Shown here: positions 22,920 through 31,747 of the stretch, in pieces
Layout: the number at the start of each line of letters is the position of its first letter
Position numbering within the stretch: the first letter of the stretch is position 1
From: Bacteroidales bacterium
Lineage (GTDB): Bacteria; Bacteroidota; Bacteroidia; Bacteroidales; P3
Direction: 5' to 3'
DNA length: 38,094 nt
Assembly (NCBI GenBank): GCA_017479385.1
Contig: JAFVCE010000021.1
Coordinates: forward strand, 1 to 38,094
Made by a program: the position numbers and the translations under genes
The notes under the pieces: model-generated
The model's database searches: none
What the model saw: only the letters and a program-made list of their open reading frames with translations
What the model was told of the DNA's origin: nothing

Positions 22920-24860
22920 ATGCAAGGAAAACTCAACGTTCAGACCGAGAACATCTTTCCGGTAATCAAAAAATTCCTCTATTCGGACCACGAAATATTC
23001 CTCCGCGAACTCATCAGCAACGCCGTCGACGCCACACAGAAACTCAACACCCTCGCCTCGCGTGGCGAATTTAAAGGCGAACTGGGCGACCTCACCATCA
23101 ACGTCAGCATCGACTCTAAAAAGAAGACCCTCACCGTTAGCGACCGCGGCATCGGCATGACTGCCGACGAGGTTGAAAAATACATCAACCAGATAGCTTT
23201 CAGCGGCGTGACCGACTTCATGGAGAAATACAAAGACAGTCACGAACCCCTCATCGGCCACTTCGGCCTCGGCTTCTACAGTGCTTTCATGGTCAGCAAC
23301 AAAGTCGAAATCGTTACCAAGAGTTGGCGCGACCAACCTGCTCAGCACTGGAGCTGCGACGGCAACCCAGAGTTCACCATGACCGACGACCCACGCACCG
23401 AACGCGGAACCGACATCATTCTGCACATTGCCGACGACTGCGCCGAATTTCTCGAAGAGACCACCATACTCCAACTGCTGCGCAAATATTGCCGCTTTAT
23501 GCCCGTCGCCATACGCTTTGGCGAGGAGAGCGTATGGGTAGACAGCGAGACCGAATGCGACAAAGATGGCAACCCCAAACGCGTCGAAAAGAAACAGCCA
23601 CGCATTATTAACGACACAACCCCTGCTTGGAAAAAAGCCCCCTCCTCGCTCTCCGACGACGACTACCGCAAGTTCTACCACGAGCTCTTCCCAACCAACT
23701 TCGAGGACCCACTGTTCCAAATCCACCTCAACGTCGACTTCCCCTTCAACCTCACCGGCATCCTCTACTTCCCAAAAGTTCGTCGCACCATCGACCCCAA
23801 TCGCAATAAAATTCAGCTCTACTGCAATCAAGTGTTCGTCACCGACCAGGTCGAAGGCGTGGTGCCCGACTACCTGATGCTCCTCCACGGCGTACTCGAC
23901 AGCCCCGACATCCCGCTCAACGTTAGCCGCTCCTACTTGCAAAGCGACTCTAATGTCAAGAAAATCTCGTCGCACATTAGCAAAAAAGTGGCCGACAAGC
24001 TCGAAGAGATGAGCAAGGCCAAAATTGAAAGTTCGACCGACGAGGCAACCCAGAACCAAGACAACTCTCAAAACACCACTTTCAAGTCGCAATTGGAAGA
24101 GAAGTGGGACGACATAAAAATCTTCGTCCAATACGGTATGCTCACCGACGAGAAGTTTGCCGAGCGCGCCATGAAGTTCTATCTGCTCAAGAACACCGAA
24201 GGCCAGTACTTCACCCTCGAAAGCTATCGCGAAAAAATCAAAGCCCTCCAGACCGATAAGGACAAAACCGTATGCTACCTCTATGCCAGCAACACCGACG
24301 ATGAACACACCTATATCGAAAAAGCACGCGCCAAAGGCTACGACGTGCTGCTTATGGACTCGCCCCTCGAGAGCCACTTCGTCAACCTGCTCGAGCAGAA
24401 GATAGAGAAGACACGCTTTGTGCGCGTCGACAGCGACACCGTCGAAAAACTCATCCCCCACGACGACGCCATTCCCGAAAAGCTCTCTCAAGACGAGAAA
24501 GACAAGCTTAAACCCATCGTCGAAGCCGCCCTCGACAAACAAAAATTCACCGTAATGCTCGAGAGCATGGAGAGCGACGACTCGCCCATGCTCGTCACCC
24601 AGAGCGAATTCATGCGCCGCTATCGCGAAATGGCGCAGAGCTCGGGCGGTGGCATGAGCTTCTACGGCGAACTGCCCGAGAGCTACAACCTCGTGGTCAA
24701 CATCAACCATCCTCTCATTGGTCGCATTCTGGCCGAGAGCGACACCACGAAACAGCAGACCCTTGTCGGCCAACTCACCGACCTCGCCCTTCTCTCGGCC
24801 GGACTGCTCAAAGGCGAAGCCCTCAGCCGCTTCCTCAAACGCAGCGTCGACATGATTTAA
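22920..24860 (+). CDS. htpG: Hsp90-family chaperone HtpG
   Basis: A 646-residue Hsp90. The N-terminal GHKL ATPase domain shows FLRELISNAVDATQKL (Glu for catalysis, Asn for Mg-ATP), DRGIGMTADEVEKYI and GHFGLGFYSAFMV. The middle domain contains FPFNLTGILYFPK and VEGVVPDYLMLLHGVLDSPD, then LNVSRSYLQSD with the conserved catalytic-loop Arg. The C-terminal dimerisation domain is present (NINHPLIGRILAESD). It acts in the cytoplasm on late-stage folding of client proteins. The strong terminator 20 bp downstream closes the transcript. A palindrome shared with the lon upstream region lies before it. Confidence 0.97.
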   Translation: MQGKLNVQTENIFPVIKKFLYSDHEIFLRELISNAVDATQKLNTLASRGEFKGELGDLTINVSIDSKKKTLTVSDRGIGMTADEVEKYINQIAFSGVTDFMEKYKDSHEPLIGHFGLGFYSAFMVSNKVEIVTKSWRDQPAQHWSCDGNPEFTMTDDPRTERGTDIILHIADDCAEFLEETTILQLLRKYCRFMPVAIRFGEESVWVDSETECDKDGNPKRVEKKQPRIINDTTPAWKKAPSSLSDDDYRKFYHELFPTNFEDPLFQIHLNVDFPFNLTGILYFPKVRRTIDPNRNKIQLYCNQVFVTDQVEGVVPDYLMLLHGVLDSPDIPLNVSRSYLQSDSNVKKISSHISKKVADKLEEMSKAKIESSTDEATQNQDNSQNTTFKSQLEEKWDDIKIFVQYGMLTDEKFAERAMKFYLLKNTEGQYFTLESYREKIKALQTDKDKTVCYLYASNTDDEHTYIEKARAKGYDVLLMDSPLESHFVNLLEQKIEKTRFVRVDSDTVEKLIPHDDAIPEKLSQDEKDKLKPIVEAALDKQKFTVMLESMESDDSPMLVTQSEFMRRYREMAQSSGGGMSFYGELPESYNLVVNINHPLIGRILAESDTTKQQTLVGQLTDLALLSAGLLKGEALSRFLKRSVDMI

Positions 24861-24879
24861 CCCATCCACTCAACCCCAC

Positions 24880-24910
24880 GAGCCGGTCGGCAACTCGACC
24901 GGCTCTTTTT
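24880..24910 (+). terminator. Terminator of htpG
   Basis: Stem GAGCCGGTCG (24880-24889), loop GCAACT, CGACCGGCTC (24896-24905), then TTTTT. Canonical rho-independent terminator. The next gene starts only 28 bp later, so any expression of that gene from htpG would need read-through. Confidence 0.93.
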
Positions 24911-24938
24911 CTCATTCCAATCAACCAAAAAGGCCGCT

Positions 24939-25229
24939 ATGAAACTAAATTCGCAATGCAAGGTGCGCCATATCGAAGGCGAATATTTAATAATGATGCC
25001 CACCCGCGAGGCCGATGGCTCACAGACTGTGGTGGGACTGAACGACACATCGAACTACCTATGGAACAAGTTCTTAGGCCGCGAGTTCGACCAAGCCGAC
25101 GTGGCCGAGGCCCTGCTCGACGAGTTCGATGTGAGCCCCGACCAGGCCAGCGCCGACGCTGCTCGCTGGCTGCAGGATGCAGCGGCCGCAGGCTTGCTCG
25201 AACAGTCTTCGCCACAACCCGTGGTGTAG
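24939..25229 (+). CDS. PqqD-like small protein (RRE fold)
   Basis: A 96-residue protein of the PqqD family, a winged-helix-like fold that in RiPP pathways binds the leader peptide and hands it to a modifying enzyme. The usual layout is visible: N-terminal strands CKVRHIEGEYLIMMPT, then VVGLNDTSNYLWNKF (the NxTxxxxW-type signature), then a helical part (FDQADVAEALLDEFDVSPDQA) and a final helix leading into AGLLEQ. No precursor peptide, radical SAM enzyme or other RiPP gene is nearby, so its partner is unknown. It follows the htpG terminator and has its own terminator. Confidence 0.82.
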   Translation: MKLNSQCKVRHIEGEYLIMMPTREADGSQTVVGLNDTSNYLWNKFLGREFDQADVAEALLDEFDVSPDQASADAARWLQDAAAAGLLEQSSPQPVV

Positions 25230-25238
25230 GAGTGGCAC

Positions 25239-25261
25239 AAAAGTTGTTGACAACTTTTTTT
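25239..25261 (+). terminator. Terminator of the PqqD-like gene
   Basis: Stem AAAAGTTG (25239-25246), loop TTGA, CAACTTTT (25251-25258), then further T. It starts 9 bp past the stop codon. Its end overlaps the -33 box of the next promoter. Confidence 0.75.
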
Positions 25262-25290
25262 GGCCGAAAGAATAATTTTTCATAAATTTG
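25259..25290 (+). promoter_or_regulatory. Promoter of the barrel-OmpA gene
   Basis: TTTG (25259-25262), 20 bp, TAAATTTG (25283-25290). This implies an 80-nt leader before the ATG at 25377. Confidence 0.75.
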
Positions 25291-25376
25291 TTTTTGCAGC
25301 GTGGTTGCGCCACAAAACGTAAAACACACAGCTGCAACTATTTAGCACCAACCAAAACACAAAAAACGAGTCGACA

Positions 25377-27143
25377 ATGAAGCGCATATTAGCCATAGCA
25401 ACACTGATAACCGTCCTCGCAGGCGCGCAGGCACAAAATTTTAGCAACAACTACCTCGGTCTCGGCTTTGGCGGAGGCTACCGTTGGTACCTGCCGCAAC
25501 AGGGCAGCCAAACCACACCGGCATCTGGCTTCGGGCTACTTGGCGAGCTGAACTACCGTCACTATGGGCAACACTTCGGCTTCGGCCTCGGCCTGCAAGC
25601 CATCAGCCCTGCGGCCGACTTCGACGTGGCCTACTTCATTCCCGTCAGCCTGCGCTATCGCACCCCACTCGCCAGCCGCTGGCAGCTCGAAGCCGGCATT
25701 GGCGCCGCGCTGGGCCTTTACCAAAAGCTGGCCGACGCTGCCGCGCTCGGCCTCGACCTCGGCGCAAGTTTTGCCACCAGCCGCCACACAGCCCTTTATA
25801 TGGGTCTTTACGGCACTTGGGCCTTCGCTACCAACGCCACCGCCAGCAGCGGGTCGGCCTTTGCCTCCAACCTCGGTTTGGGACTTAAGGTCGGTTTCGG
25901 CTTTGGTTGGGACTGCAAGAAACAAATCGCCCACGACGCCGAGCCCAACCTCAGCACCGGCCGCTTGGCCGACGCCGAGGCCGAGAACGCCGCCAACCTG
26001 GCTGCCGCCGAGCAAGCCGCACGCGAAGAGGCCGCCCACCGCGCTCAGCGGCGCAACGCCCGACTGCGCACCAACAGCGACCTACGTGCCGCTGTCGACA
26101 GCGCTGCCACCGACCTCGAAGCGGCCTCGGCTTTCGCCTCGGCCGCCCAAAACGACCAAGCCCTGCAACTGGTGGCCGACGCCAGCGCCAAAATCGACGA
26201 CGCCGCTCGCGCCCACGACAAGGGCAACCTCGGCCGCGCCTACGACCTCTACAACGAAGCCTATGCCGACCTGGCCCAAGCCTATGCCGCTGCTGCCACC
26301 ACCTATTGCGACACCACTCAGGCCGCCATTGCCGCCGCAGCCCTCTATGCCGAAACGGCAACCATGGACGGACTTGGCTGTGCCCGCGCCTCGGCCAACA
26401 ACGCCCGCCTCAACGCCACAGCTGCAGCCGCTGCCGCCACCGGTAGCCAACGCGCCGCCGGATACACACAACCCGCTTTTGCCTCGCACTTTGCCGAACA
26501 GACCATGCAGGCCGCCCTGGCCACCTCGAACCCCGACGCCATTACCGAAGCCAGCGACGCACAAGGCAAAGCCTACCGCGGCAGCTTGGCCGAGTGCTAC
26601 GCCGCCTGCGCACGCGCCTACGCCGCCATTGCCGCCACCGAACAGTCGGCCCAATTGGCCCGTCAGGCCGCCGAGGCTGCACGCATGAACGACCTCGGAG
26701 CCACCTACCGTTTTGCCGTCACTGCTCGCGAAATTGGCAGCAACCCAACCACGCCAATCCCTGAACCTCAACCTGTTGCAACAACCAATAACACCAAAGA
26801 ACCGCTCATGACGGTCGTCCTCCAGTTCGACGACGGCGACTGCCACAACCCCAAAGTCGACGCCCACGGCAACCAGCAACTCAAAGCCATGGTTCAGCGC
26901 CTGCAGGCCGACGGCCAACGCCGCATTGTGGTCTATGGCCACACCGACGACCAGGGCTCGCCCACCGGCAACCGCCGCTGTGGACAGATGAGGGCCGACG
27001 CCGTGCGCGCAATCCTTATCGACTATGGCGCACCGGCCGACCGCGTTGGGGCCATCTCGCGCGGAGCCACCCATCCAGCCCAACCCAACACCACCCCCGA
27101 AGGCCGCAGCAGCAACCGCCGCGCCGTGGTCGAACTGCAATAG
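25377..27143 (+). CDS. Outer-membrane barrel, alanine-rich helical spacer and OmpA domain
   Basis: A 588-residue exported protein. A signal peptide (1-19, ending AGAQA) precedes an N-terminal beta-barrel-like part (about 20-180) with alternating aromatic/glycine strands such as YLGLGFGGGYRWYLP and FGLGLKVGFGFGW. Residues about 195-460 are extremely rich in alanine with Arg, Asp and Glu, predicted to be long helices. Residues about 480-588 form an OmpA-like peptidoglycan-binding domain: VLQFDDGDCHNPKVD and VYGHTDDQGSPTGNRRCGQM with the two conserved ligand-binding positions (Asp and Arg), then NRRAVVEL. It probably tethers the outer membrane to the cell wall, the helical part spanning the periplasm. 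A long helical insert between barrel and OmpA domain is unusual. Confidence 0.85.
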   Translation: MKRILAIATLITVLAGAQAQNFSNNYLGLGFGGGYRWYLPQQGSQTTPASGFGLLGELNYRHYGQHFGFGLGLQAISPAADFDVAYFIPVSLRYRTPLASRWQLEAGIGAALGLYQKLADAAALGLDLGASFATSRHTALYMGLYGTWAFATNATASSGSAFASNLGLGLKVGFGFGWDCKKQIAHDAEPNLSTGRLADAEAENAANLAAAEQAAREEAAHRAQRRNARLRTNSDLRAAVDSAATDLEAASAFASAAQNDQALQLVADASAKIDDAARAHDKGNLGRAYDLYNEAYADLAQAYAAAATTYCDTTQAAIAAAALYAETATMDGLGCARASANNARLNATAAAAAATGSQRAAGYTQPAFASHFAEQTMQAALATSNPDAITEASDAQGKAYRGSLAECYAACARAYAAIAATEQSAQLARQAAEAARMNDLGATYRFAVTAREIGSNPTTPIPEPQPVATTNNTKEPLMTVVLQFDDGDCHNPKVDAHGNQQLKAMVQRLQADGQRRIVVYGHTDDQGSPTGNRRCGQMRADAVRAILIDYGAPADRVGAISRGATHPAQPNTTPEGRSSNRRAVVELQ

Positions 27144-27312
27144 GCCGATACCTCCCCCAAAGGCCACTGCCCCTACCAGGGTGGCACTTCTGCCCTACCC
27201 TTTCGGAACCATATCATCATATTTCCGAGCAGAGCCAACCGCTCCCACAACTCTAAACTATGTGCCAAAAAACGGCCGTTCCGCACCCCTCCCAAATCGG
27301 GCTGTGGGGCGG

Positions 27313-27430
27313 TAAAATCGAGGCTTGTAACTGCCTCATTATCAAGGTTGAAGTCGTATTAAGGTCGGGTTAGGGTCGTATTGAGGTCGAATAACGCCTA
27401 TCAATCAGCTACTTACAACTCGATTTTTGG
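27313..27430 (+). repeat. Dispersed 11-bp-unit palindromic element, copy 4 (most complete)
   Basis: Units GTCGTATTAAG, GTCGGGTTAGG and GTCGTATTGAG run in tandem (27353-27385), then GTCGAATAACG. The outer arms AAAATCGAG (27314-27322) and CTCGATTTTT (27419-27428) are reverse complements. Inside them, CTTGTAACTGCCTCATTATC on the left resembles the reverse complement of TATCAATCAGCTACTTACAA on the right. The whole is an imperfect palindrome of about 118 bp. The rest of the gap 27144-27456 holds no gene I can support. Confidence 0.85.
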
Positions 27431-27456
27431 CCAGTTTTTGGCCCTAATAGCAACAT

Positions 27457-27978
27457 CTATTTACCCTCCACAACCCGACTTTCGGCCCATCCTGGCACGA
27501 GGTTGAAGTCGGGATGTAGCGCCTCCAACACGACGTTGGCCCGAGCGTAGTACGGCCTCCGTTCTGCCATCTGCCTTCGCACAAAGGTAAGCAACTCGTC
27601 GCCATCGCGCCCCTTGAGCAGCGGCCTCGGGTTGTGGCTCACGAGCGCACGGCTGACCACGGCTTCGGGCGTGATGTCGAGCCAAACCACGCAGCCTGCG
27701 CCGAGCATAAAGTCCATATTGTCGCCGTAGCAAGGAGTACCGCCACCAGTGGCAACAACCACGTTCTCATGTGTTTGGGTCACCTCGCGTAGCAGTGTTG
27801 CCTCGAGCCGGCGGAATGCAGGCTCGTCGTATTTCTCGAAAAATCGGGCAACCTCGATTTTGTAGCGATGTTCAAATTCGCGGTCCAAATCGACGAACTC
27901 CATGCCGAGCCGGCGAGCCACAGTGCGGCCCACAGTGCTCTTGCCTGCATACATGTAACCAACTATGAAATAGGTCAT
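27457..27978 (-). CDS. aroK: Shikimate kinase
   Basis: A 173-residue P-loop kinase that phosphorylates shikimate at the 3-hydroxyl, the fifth step of the shikimate pathway to chorismate. It shows Walker A GYMYAGKST (7-15), the substrate-binding acidic motif DLD (30-32), GGGTP (78-82), and the lid Arg in NPRPLL (Arg118). The P-loop has Tyr where most relatives have Gly (GYMY rather than GxMG), a change that leaves Gly and Lys intact. The start overlaps the recN stop by 4 bp (ATGA), so it is the last gene of dedA-sufS-recN-aroK. Confidence 0.94.
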   Translation of the reverse strand: MTYFIVGYMYAGKSTVGRTVARRLGMEFVDLDREFEHRYKIEVARFFEKYDEPAFRRLEATLLREVTQTHENVVVATGGGTPCYGDNMDFMLGAGCVVWLDITPEAVVSRALVSHNPRPLLKGRDGDELLTFVRRQMAERRPYYARANVVLEALHPDFNLVPGWAESRVVEGK

Positions 27979-29624
27979 TGCATCAATTCTTTGGCTGTTT
28001 GCAGAGCTGCCTCGGTGGGAGGGTCCGAGCTGAGCATGATGGCCACTTCGCGCAGGCGTTCGGGCACAGCCAACTCGCGCAGCCTCGAAACCGTAACGCC
28101 CTCGGCGTCAACCTCTTTGTATACCTTTAGGTGTTGCCCTGCCCTGGCGGCAATTTGTGGCAGGTGGGTTATTGCCACCACCTGCATTTTTCCGGCCATA
28201 GCGCTCATCAGTCCGGCCACTGCCACCGATATATCGCCCGAAACACCGGTATCAATCTCGTCGAACACGACCGTGGGCAATAGCGAACTATCGGCCACCA
28301 ACGACTTGATTGCCAACATCAACCGCGACATTTCGCCCCCCGAAGCCACCTTCGAAAGTTCGCGTGGGGCATGGCCACGGTTGGCGCTGAAAAGAAAGGT
28401 CACGTCGTCGTGTCCCATAGGGCCGTAGTGGTCGGCGGTGGCTATGTTCACCTCGAGGCGTGCGTTGCCCATGCCGAGTTTCGAAAGCGGAATTAATATG
28501 TCGTTTTCGAGTTTGGTGGCGGCCGCGGTACGGCACGAAGTGAGGGCTTCGGCGGCGCTTTGCACCTTAGCAAAAGCCTTGTCGACAGCCTCCATCGTCT
28601 GCTCAATCAGGTGGTCGGTGTCGTCTATGTTCTGCAACTGGCGGTCGAGGTCGTTTTGCACCTGCAGCAAACCAGCCACCGAGTCGGTATCATGCTTACG
28701 TTCAAGACGGTAGATAAGATTAAGACGCTCGTCGATTTCTTGCAAACGCTCGGGCGAGAAAGCGAGCTTCGAGTCGAGGTGTTCGACGTCGGCCATGATG
28801 TCGCGCAGCTCAATGAGCGACGAATCTATGCGCTCGTGCAGCACGCGGATGTCGTCGTGGAAGTCGGTCATGCGCGACAGGGCGCTTTTGGCCTGCCCCA
28901 GGAGCGGTATTGCCGAGTGCTCGTCGGCATCGCAGAGGGTAGCCACCATGCCGAGGGCTTCTTTGATGGCCTCGGTGTGAGCAAGCAGTTGCTGCTCTTG
29001 CTCTAACTCCTCCTGCTCGCCATCGCGAAGACGCGCGGCCACGAGTTCGTCGAAATTGAAGCGCAGGTAGTCCATCTCTTTCTTGTTGCGGCTATCGGCG
29101 GCGGTGAGCTCTTCGAGTTTCTTTTTCAGAGCAGCATAGTCGGCAAAAACCGCCGCGTATGCCTCGACTGGCGAATGGGCAATGTTGTCGAGCAGCGAGG
29201 TCTGGAACGTGCCGTTGCCGAGCGTGAGGGTTTGGTGCTGCGAGTGAATGTCTATCAATCTCTCTCCCAGTTGTTTGAGCAGTGGTAACTGCGCCGGTGT
29301 GTCGCCCACAAAGGCGCGACTTTTGCCCGACGGCAGAATTTCGCGGCGAACGATGAGCGAGTCGTCATAGTCTACATCGGCCTCGGCCAGCAAACTTTCG
29401 AGCCCCAAACCAGCTATTCCAAATTGGGCCTCGACCACACATTTGCGACCTTTGTCGCCCAATGCCTGCAGGTCGGCCCGCTGCCCGAGCAGCAGTCCGA
29501 GAGCACCGAGCAGTATAGTTTTGCCTGCGCCGGTTTCGCCAGTGATGACAACAAAACCGGGAGCAAAATCTATATCGGTCTGCTTGATTAGTGCGTAGTT
29601 CTCTATGTGCAGGTGTTGGAGCAT
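27975..29624 (-). CDS. recN: DNA repair protein RecN
   Basis: A 549-residue SMC-like ATPase acting early in double-strand break repair. It has Walker A GETGAGKT (29-36) in an N-terminal half opening with LQHLHIENYALIKQTDIDF. A long central coiled-coil region (about 150-360) follows. The C-terminal half carries the ABC signature ELSKVASGGEMSRLMLAIKS and Walker B LLPTVVFDEIDTGVSGD, then the AITHLPQIAARA switch. Length is normal. It lies 24 bp after sufS and overlaps aroK by 4 bp. Confidence 0.96.
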   Translation of the reverse strand: MLQHLHIENYALIKQTDIDFAPGFVVITGETGAGKTILLGALGLLLGQRADLQALGDKGRKCVVEAQFGIAGLGLESLLAEADVDYDDSLIVRREILPSGKSRAFVGDTPAQLPLLKQLGERLIDIHSQHQTLTLGNGTFQTSLLDNIAHSPVEAYAAVFADYAALKKKLEELTAADSRNKKEMDYLRFNFDELVAARLRDGEQEELEQEQQLLAHTEAIKEALGMVATLCDADEHSAIPLLGQAKSALSRMTDFHDDIRVLHERIDSSLIELRDIMADVEHLDSKLAFSPERLQEIDERLNLIYRLERKHDTDSVAGLLQVQNDLDRQLQNIDDTDHLIEQTMEAVDKAFAKVQSAAEALTSCRTAAATKLENDILIPLSKLGMGNARLEVNIATADHYGPMGHDDVTFLFSANRGHAPRELSKVASGGEMSRLMLAIKSLVADSSLLPTVVFDEIDTGVSGDISVAVAGLMSAMAGKMQVVAITHLPQIAARAGQHLKVYKEVDAEGVTVSRLRELAVPERLREVAIMLSSDPPTEAALQTAKELMQ

Positions 29625-29648
29625 GGTTGGCTGTGGTTAGGGCTATTA

Positions 29649-30857
29649 TTATGACAACATGGGGGCTATACGCTGGAGGGCGGCGATGAATAAATCGACC
29701 TCCTCACGAGTGTTATAAGCTGCAAACGAGGCTCTTACTGTACCCGGAATGGAATAGCGGTCCATTATTGGCTGGGTGCAATGGTGACCGGTGCGGACTG
29801 CCACACCAAGCTTGTCGAGTAGCGTTCCAACGTCGTAGGGGTGGGCTTTGCCCACGTTGAACGAGAGCACAGCGGCTTTGTGTGGCGCGGTGCCGTAGAT
29901 TTTTACACCCTTCACAGAGTCGATGGCCGCGGTTGCGTAGCGCAGCAGGTCGTCTTCGATGGCGGCAATGCGGTCGAGGCCAGTTTCGTTTATGAAGTCA
30001 ATGGCTTCGCCCAGCCCCACGACGTCGGCCACAGATGGAGTGCCAGCCTCGAACTTGAAGGGCAAGTCGTTGAAAGTGGTGCGCTCGAAGGAGACATCTT
30101 TAATCATCTCGCCACCGCCTTGATAGGGTGGCAATTCGGCAAGGAGCTCTTTACGGCCATACATCACGCCGACACCCATAGGGGCATACATTTTGTGACC
30201 CGAAAAGCAATAGAAATCGCACCCAATCTGCTTCACATCTACCTTGATATGGGCTACGGCTTGTGCGCCATCGACCAATATTTTTGCCCCGTGGGCATGA
30301 GCCTCCTTGGCCATTTCGGCCACAGGGTTGATAGTGCCCAGGGTGTTCGAAACGTGGCAGACAGCCACCAGTTTGGTACGGTCTGTAAAGAGGGCGCGAT
30401 AGGCTTCGAGGTCGAGCTGGCCGTCGTCGCTAAAGGGGATAACACGCAGCTTTACGCTCTTGTTGCGGCAAGCCAACTGCCACGGCACAATGTCGGAATG
30501 GTGTTCCATGCCCGAGACAATAATTTCGTCGCCATCGGTCAAAAAGCGGTCGGCAAAAGTTGCAGCCACGAGGTTGATGCTTTCGGTGGTTCCGCGTGTG
30601 AAGACAATCTCTTCGGCCGACTCGGCCCCGATGTAGGTCTGCACTTTGCGGCGCACCAGTTCGAAAGCTTCGGTGGCGTCGGCCGCCAAGCGGTGGGCGC
30701 CGCGGTGTATGTTGGCGTTGAGAGTGGTATAGTAGCGGCAAAGGGCATCAATCACCCGTTGAGGTTTTTGGGTGGTGGCAGCGTTGTCGAGGTAGACCAG
30801 TGGCCGACCGTAGACCTGCGTGGTCAGTATGGGGAATTGGGGGCGGATTTCGTTCAT
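29649..30857 (-). CDS. sufS: SufS-type cysteine desulfurase
   Basis: A 402-residue PLP enzyme that takes sulfur from cysteine for Fe-S cluster assembly. Features are VYLDNAATTQKPQRVI (21-36), SGMEHHSDIVPW (115-126) with the PLP-stacking His, DGAQAVAHIKVDV (196-208), the Schiff-base Lys222 in FSGHKMYAPMGVG, and the persulfide Cys360 in RTGHHCTQPIMDRY, which is diagnostic of the group II (SufS/CsdA) branch. The other suf genes are not in this window, so it is separated from sufBCD. The start overlaps the dedA stop by 4 bp. Confidence 0.94.
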   Translation of the reverse strand: MNEIRPQFPILTTQVYGRPLVYLDNAATTQKPQRVIDALCRYYTTLNANIHRGAHRLAADATEAFELVRRKVQTYIGAESAEEIVFTRGTTESINLVAATFADRFLTDGDEIIVSGMEHHSDIVPWQLACRNKSVKLRVIPFSDDGQLDLEAYRALFTDRTKLVAVCHVSNTLGTINPVAEMAKEAHAHGAKILVDGAQAVAHIKVDVKQIGCDFYCFSGHKMYAPMGVGVMYGRKELLAELPPYQGGGEMIKDVSFERTTFNDLPFKFEAGTPSVADVVGLGEAIDFINETGLDRIAAIEDDLLRYATAAIDSVKGVKIYGTAPHKAAVLSFNVGKAHPYDVGTLLDKLGVAVRTGHHCTQPIMDRYSIPGTVRASFAAYNTREEVDLFIAALQRIAPMLS

Positions 30858-31603
30858 TTCGACCTGCGTTTTTTAACGATTGAACGGACTATGATGAAAG
30901 TTATTGCTGCGGCCAGAAGCACCACGATGATGATGCTGAGTTGGTGGCTGTATTTGACTATGACTGAGGGGTCGGCAGCTTTGTAGGCCAGCCAGCCGAG
31001 CAAAGCAAGGATGCAGTTCCAGAGCGCGGCTCCCAAGAAAGTGAAGAGAGAGAAGAGCCCTATGTTCATGCGAGAGAGGCCGGCCGGAATCGACACTAGT
31101 TGGCGAACCACCGGAACCAGACGGCCGATGAGTGTTGAGATGTTGCCATAGCGGTTAAAATAGGCCTCGGCACGCTCCATTTTTTCGCCACTGAGACCGA
31201 GCAGGCGGCCTAACTTGCCATCGACAAAGGCGTAGATAATGGGGCGTCCCAGCCAACGCGACAAGAAGTAGTTGATGAAAGCTCCGAGCATTGCTCCGAG
31301 GGTGCCAACGACTACGATGAGCCAAATTTTCATGCCGCTGGCGCTGGCGGGGTTGCTGGCCACATATACAGCTGGCGGAATGACAACCTCGGAGGGGAAG
31401 GGTATGAAAGAGCTCTCGATGGTCATCAGCACGCCTACGGCGGTGTAGTTCATGTTGCTGTCGTACCACTGAAGGGCGGTGGCTACGAAGCCGTGCGACG
31501 AAGAATCGTCGCCGTGTATCTGCTCTGCCAAACCGGTCTGGGCGGCGACTTGAAGCCCAGCCAAAACGAATATTACAGCTATGATGAATTTTAGTCGTTT
31601 CAT
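30854..31603 (-). CDS. DedA-family membrane protein
   Basis: A 249-residue integral membrane protein of the DedA (SNARE-associated) family, whose members act as lipid carriers or flippases and keep membrane potential and undecaprenyl-phosphate recycling normal. Family features are ESSFIPFPSEVVIPPA (63-78) and the motif GRLVPVVRQLVSIPAGLSRMN (about 160-180) with its conserved Arg residues. The N terminus has an extra hydrophobic segment (MKRLKFIIAVIFVLAGLQVA) resembling a signal peptide, an addition to the core fold. It is the first gene of a four-gene operon. Confidence 0.88.
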   Translation of the reverse strand: MKRLKFIIAVIFVLAGLQVAAQTGLAEQIHGDDSSSHGFVATALQWYDSNMNYTAVGVLMTIESSFIPFPSEVVIPPAVYVASNPASASGMKIWLIVVVGTLGAMLGAFINYFLSRWLGRPIIYAFVDGKLGRLLGLSGEKMERAEAYFNRYGNISTLIGRLVPVVRQLVSIPAGLSRMNIGLFSLFTFLGAALWNCILALLGWLAYKAADPSVIVKYSHQLSIIIVVLLAAAITFIIVRSIVKKRRSK

Positions 31604-31655
31604 AAATTGTTGTTTTTCACATTTCTATGCGCGCACGAACATTATACGCACTCTG

Positions 31656-31663
31656 CAAAGTTA
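31656..31663 (-). promoter_or_regulatory. -7 box of the dedA-sufS-recN-aroK operon
   Basis: The minus strand reads TAACTTTG, matching TAnnTTTG, 53 bp before the dedA start and preceded by a long A-tract much like that before yidC. No clear TTTG -33 box is seen. Confidence 0.55.
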
Positions 31664-31747
31664 CGCTTTTTTTTTGAATTGCAGACTTTCTTGTTTGGAG
31701 CGAGACAACTTTTGGTGTTCGGCTTGGCGCCGGCGCGAACGCACCTG

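Noticed and set aside
22683-24869. 728-residue minus-strand open frame opposite htpG.
   Set aside because: It is the antisense shadow of a clear htpG, has no known motif, and reflects codon bias.
25564-26688. Alternative frames in the alanine-rich region (374-residue Pro/Thr-rich and others).
   Set aside because: These result from GC-rich alanine codons; only the frame at 25377-27143 has a signal peptide and a conserved OmpA domain.
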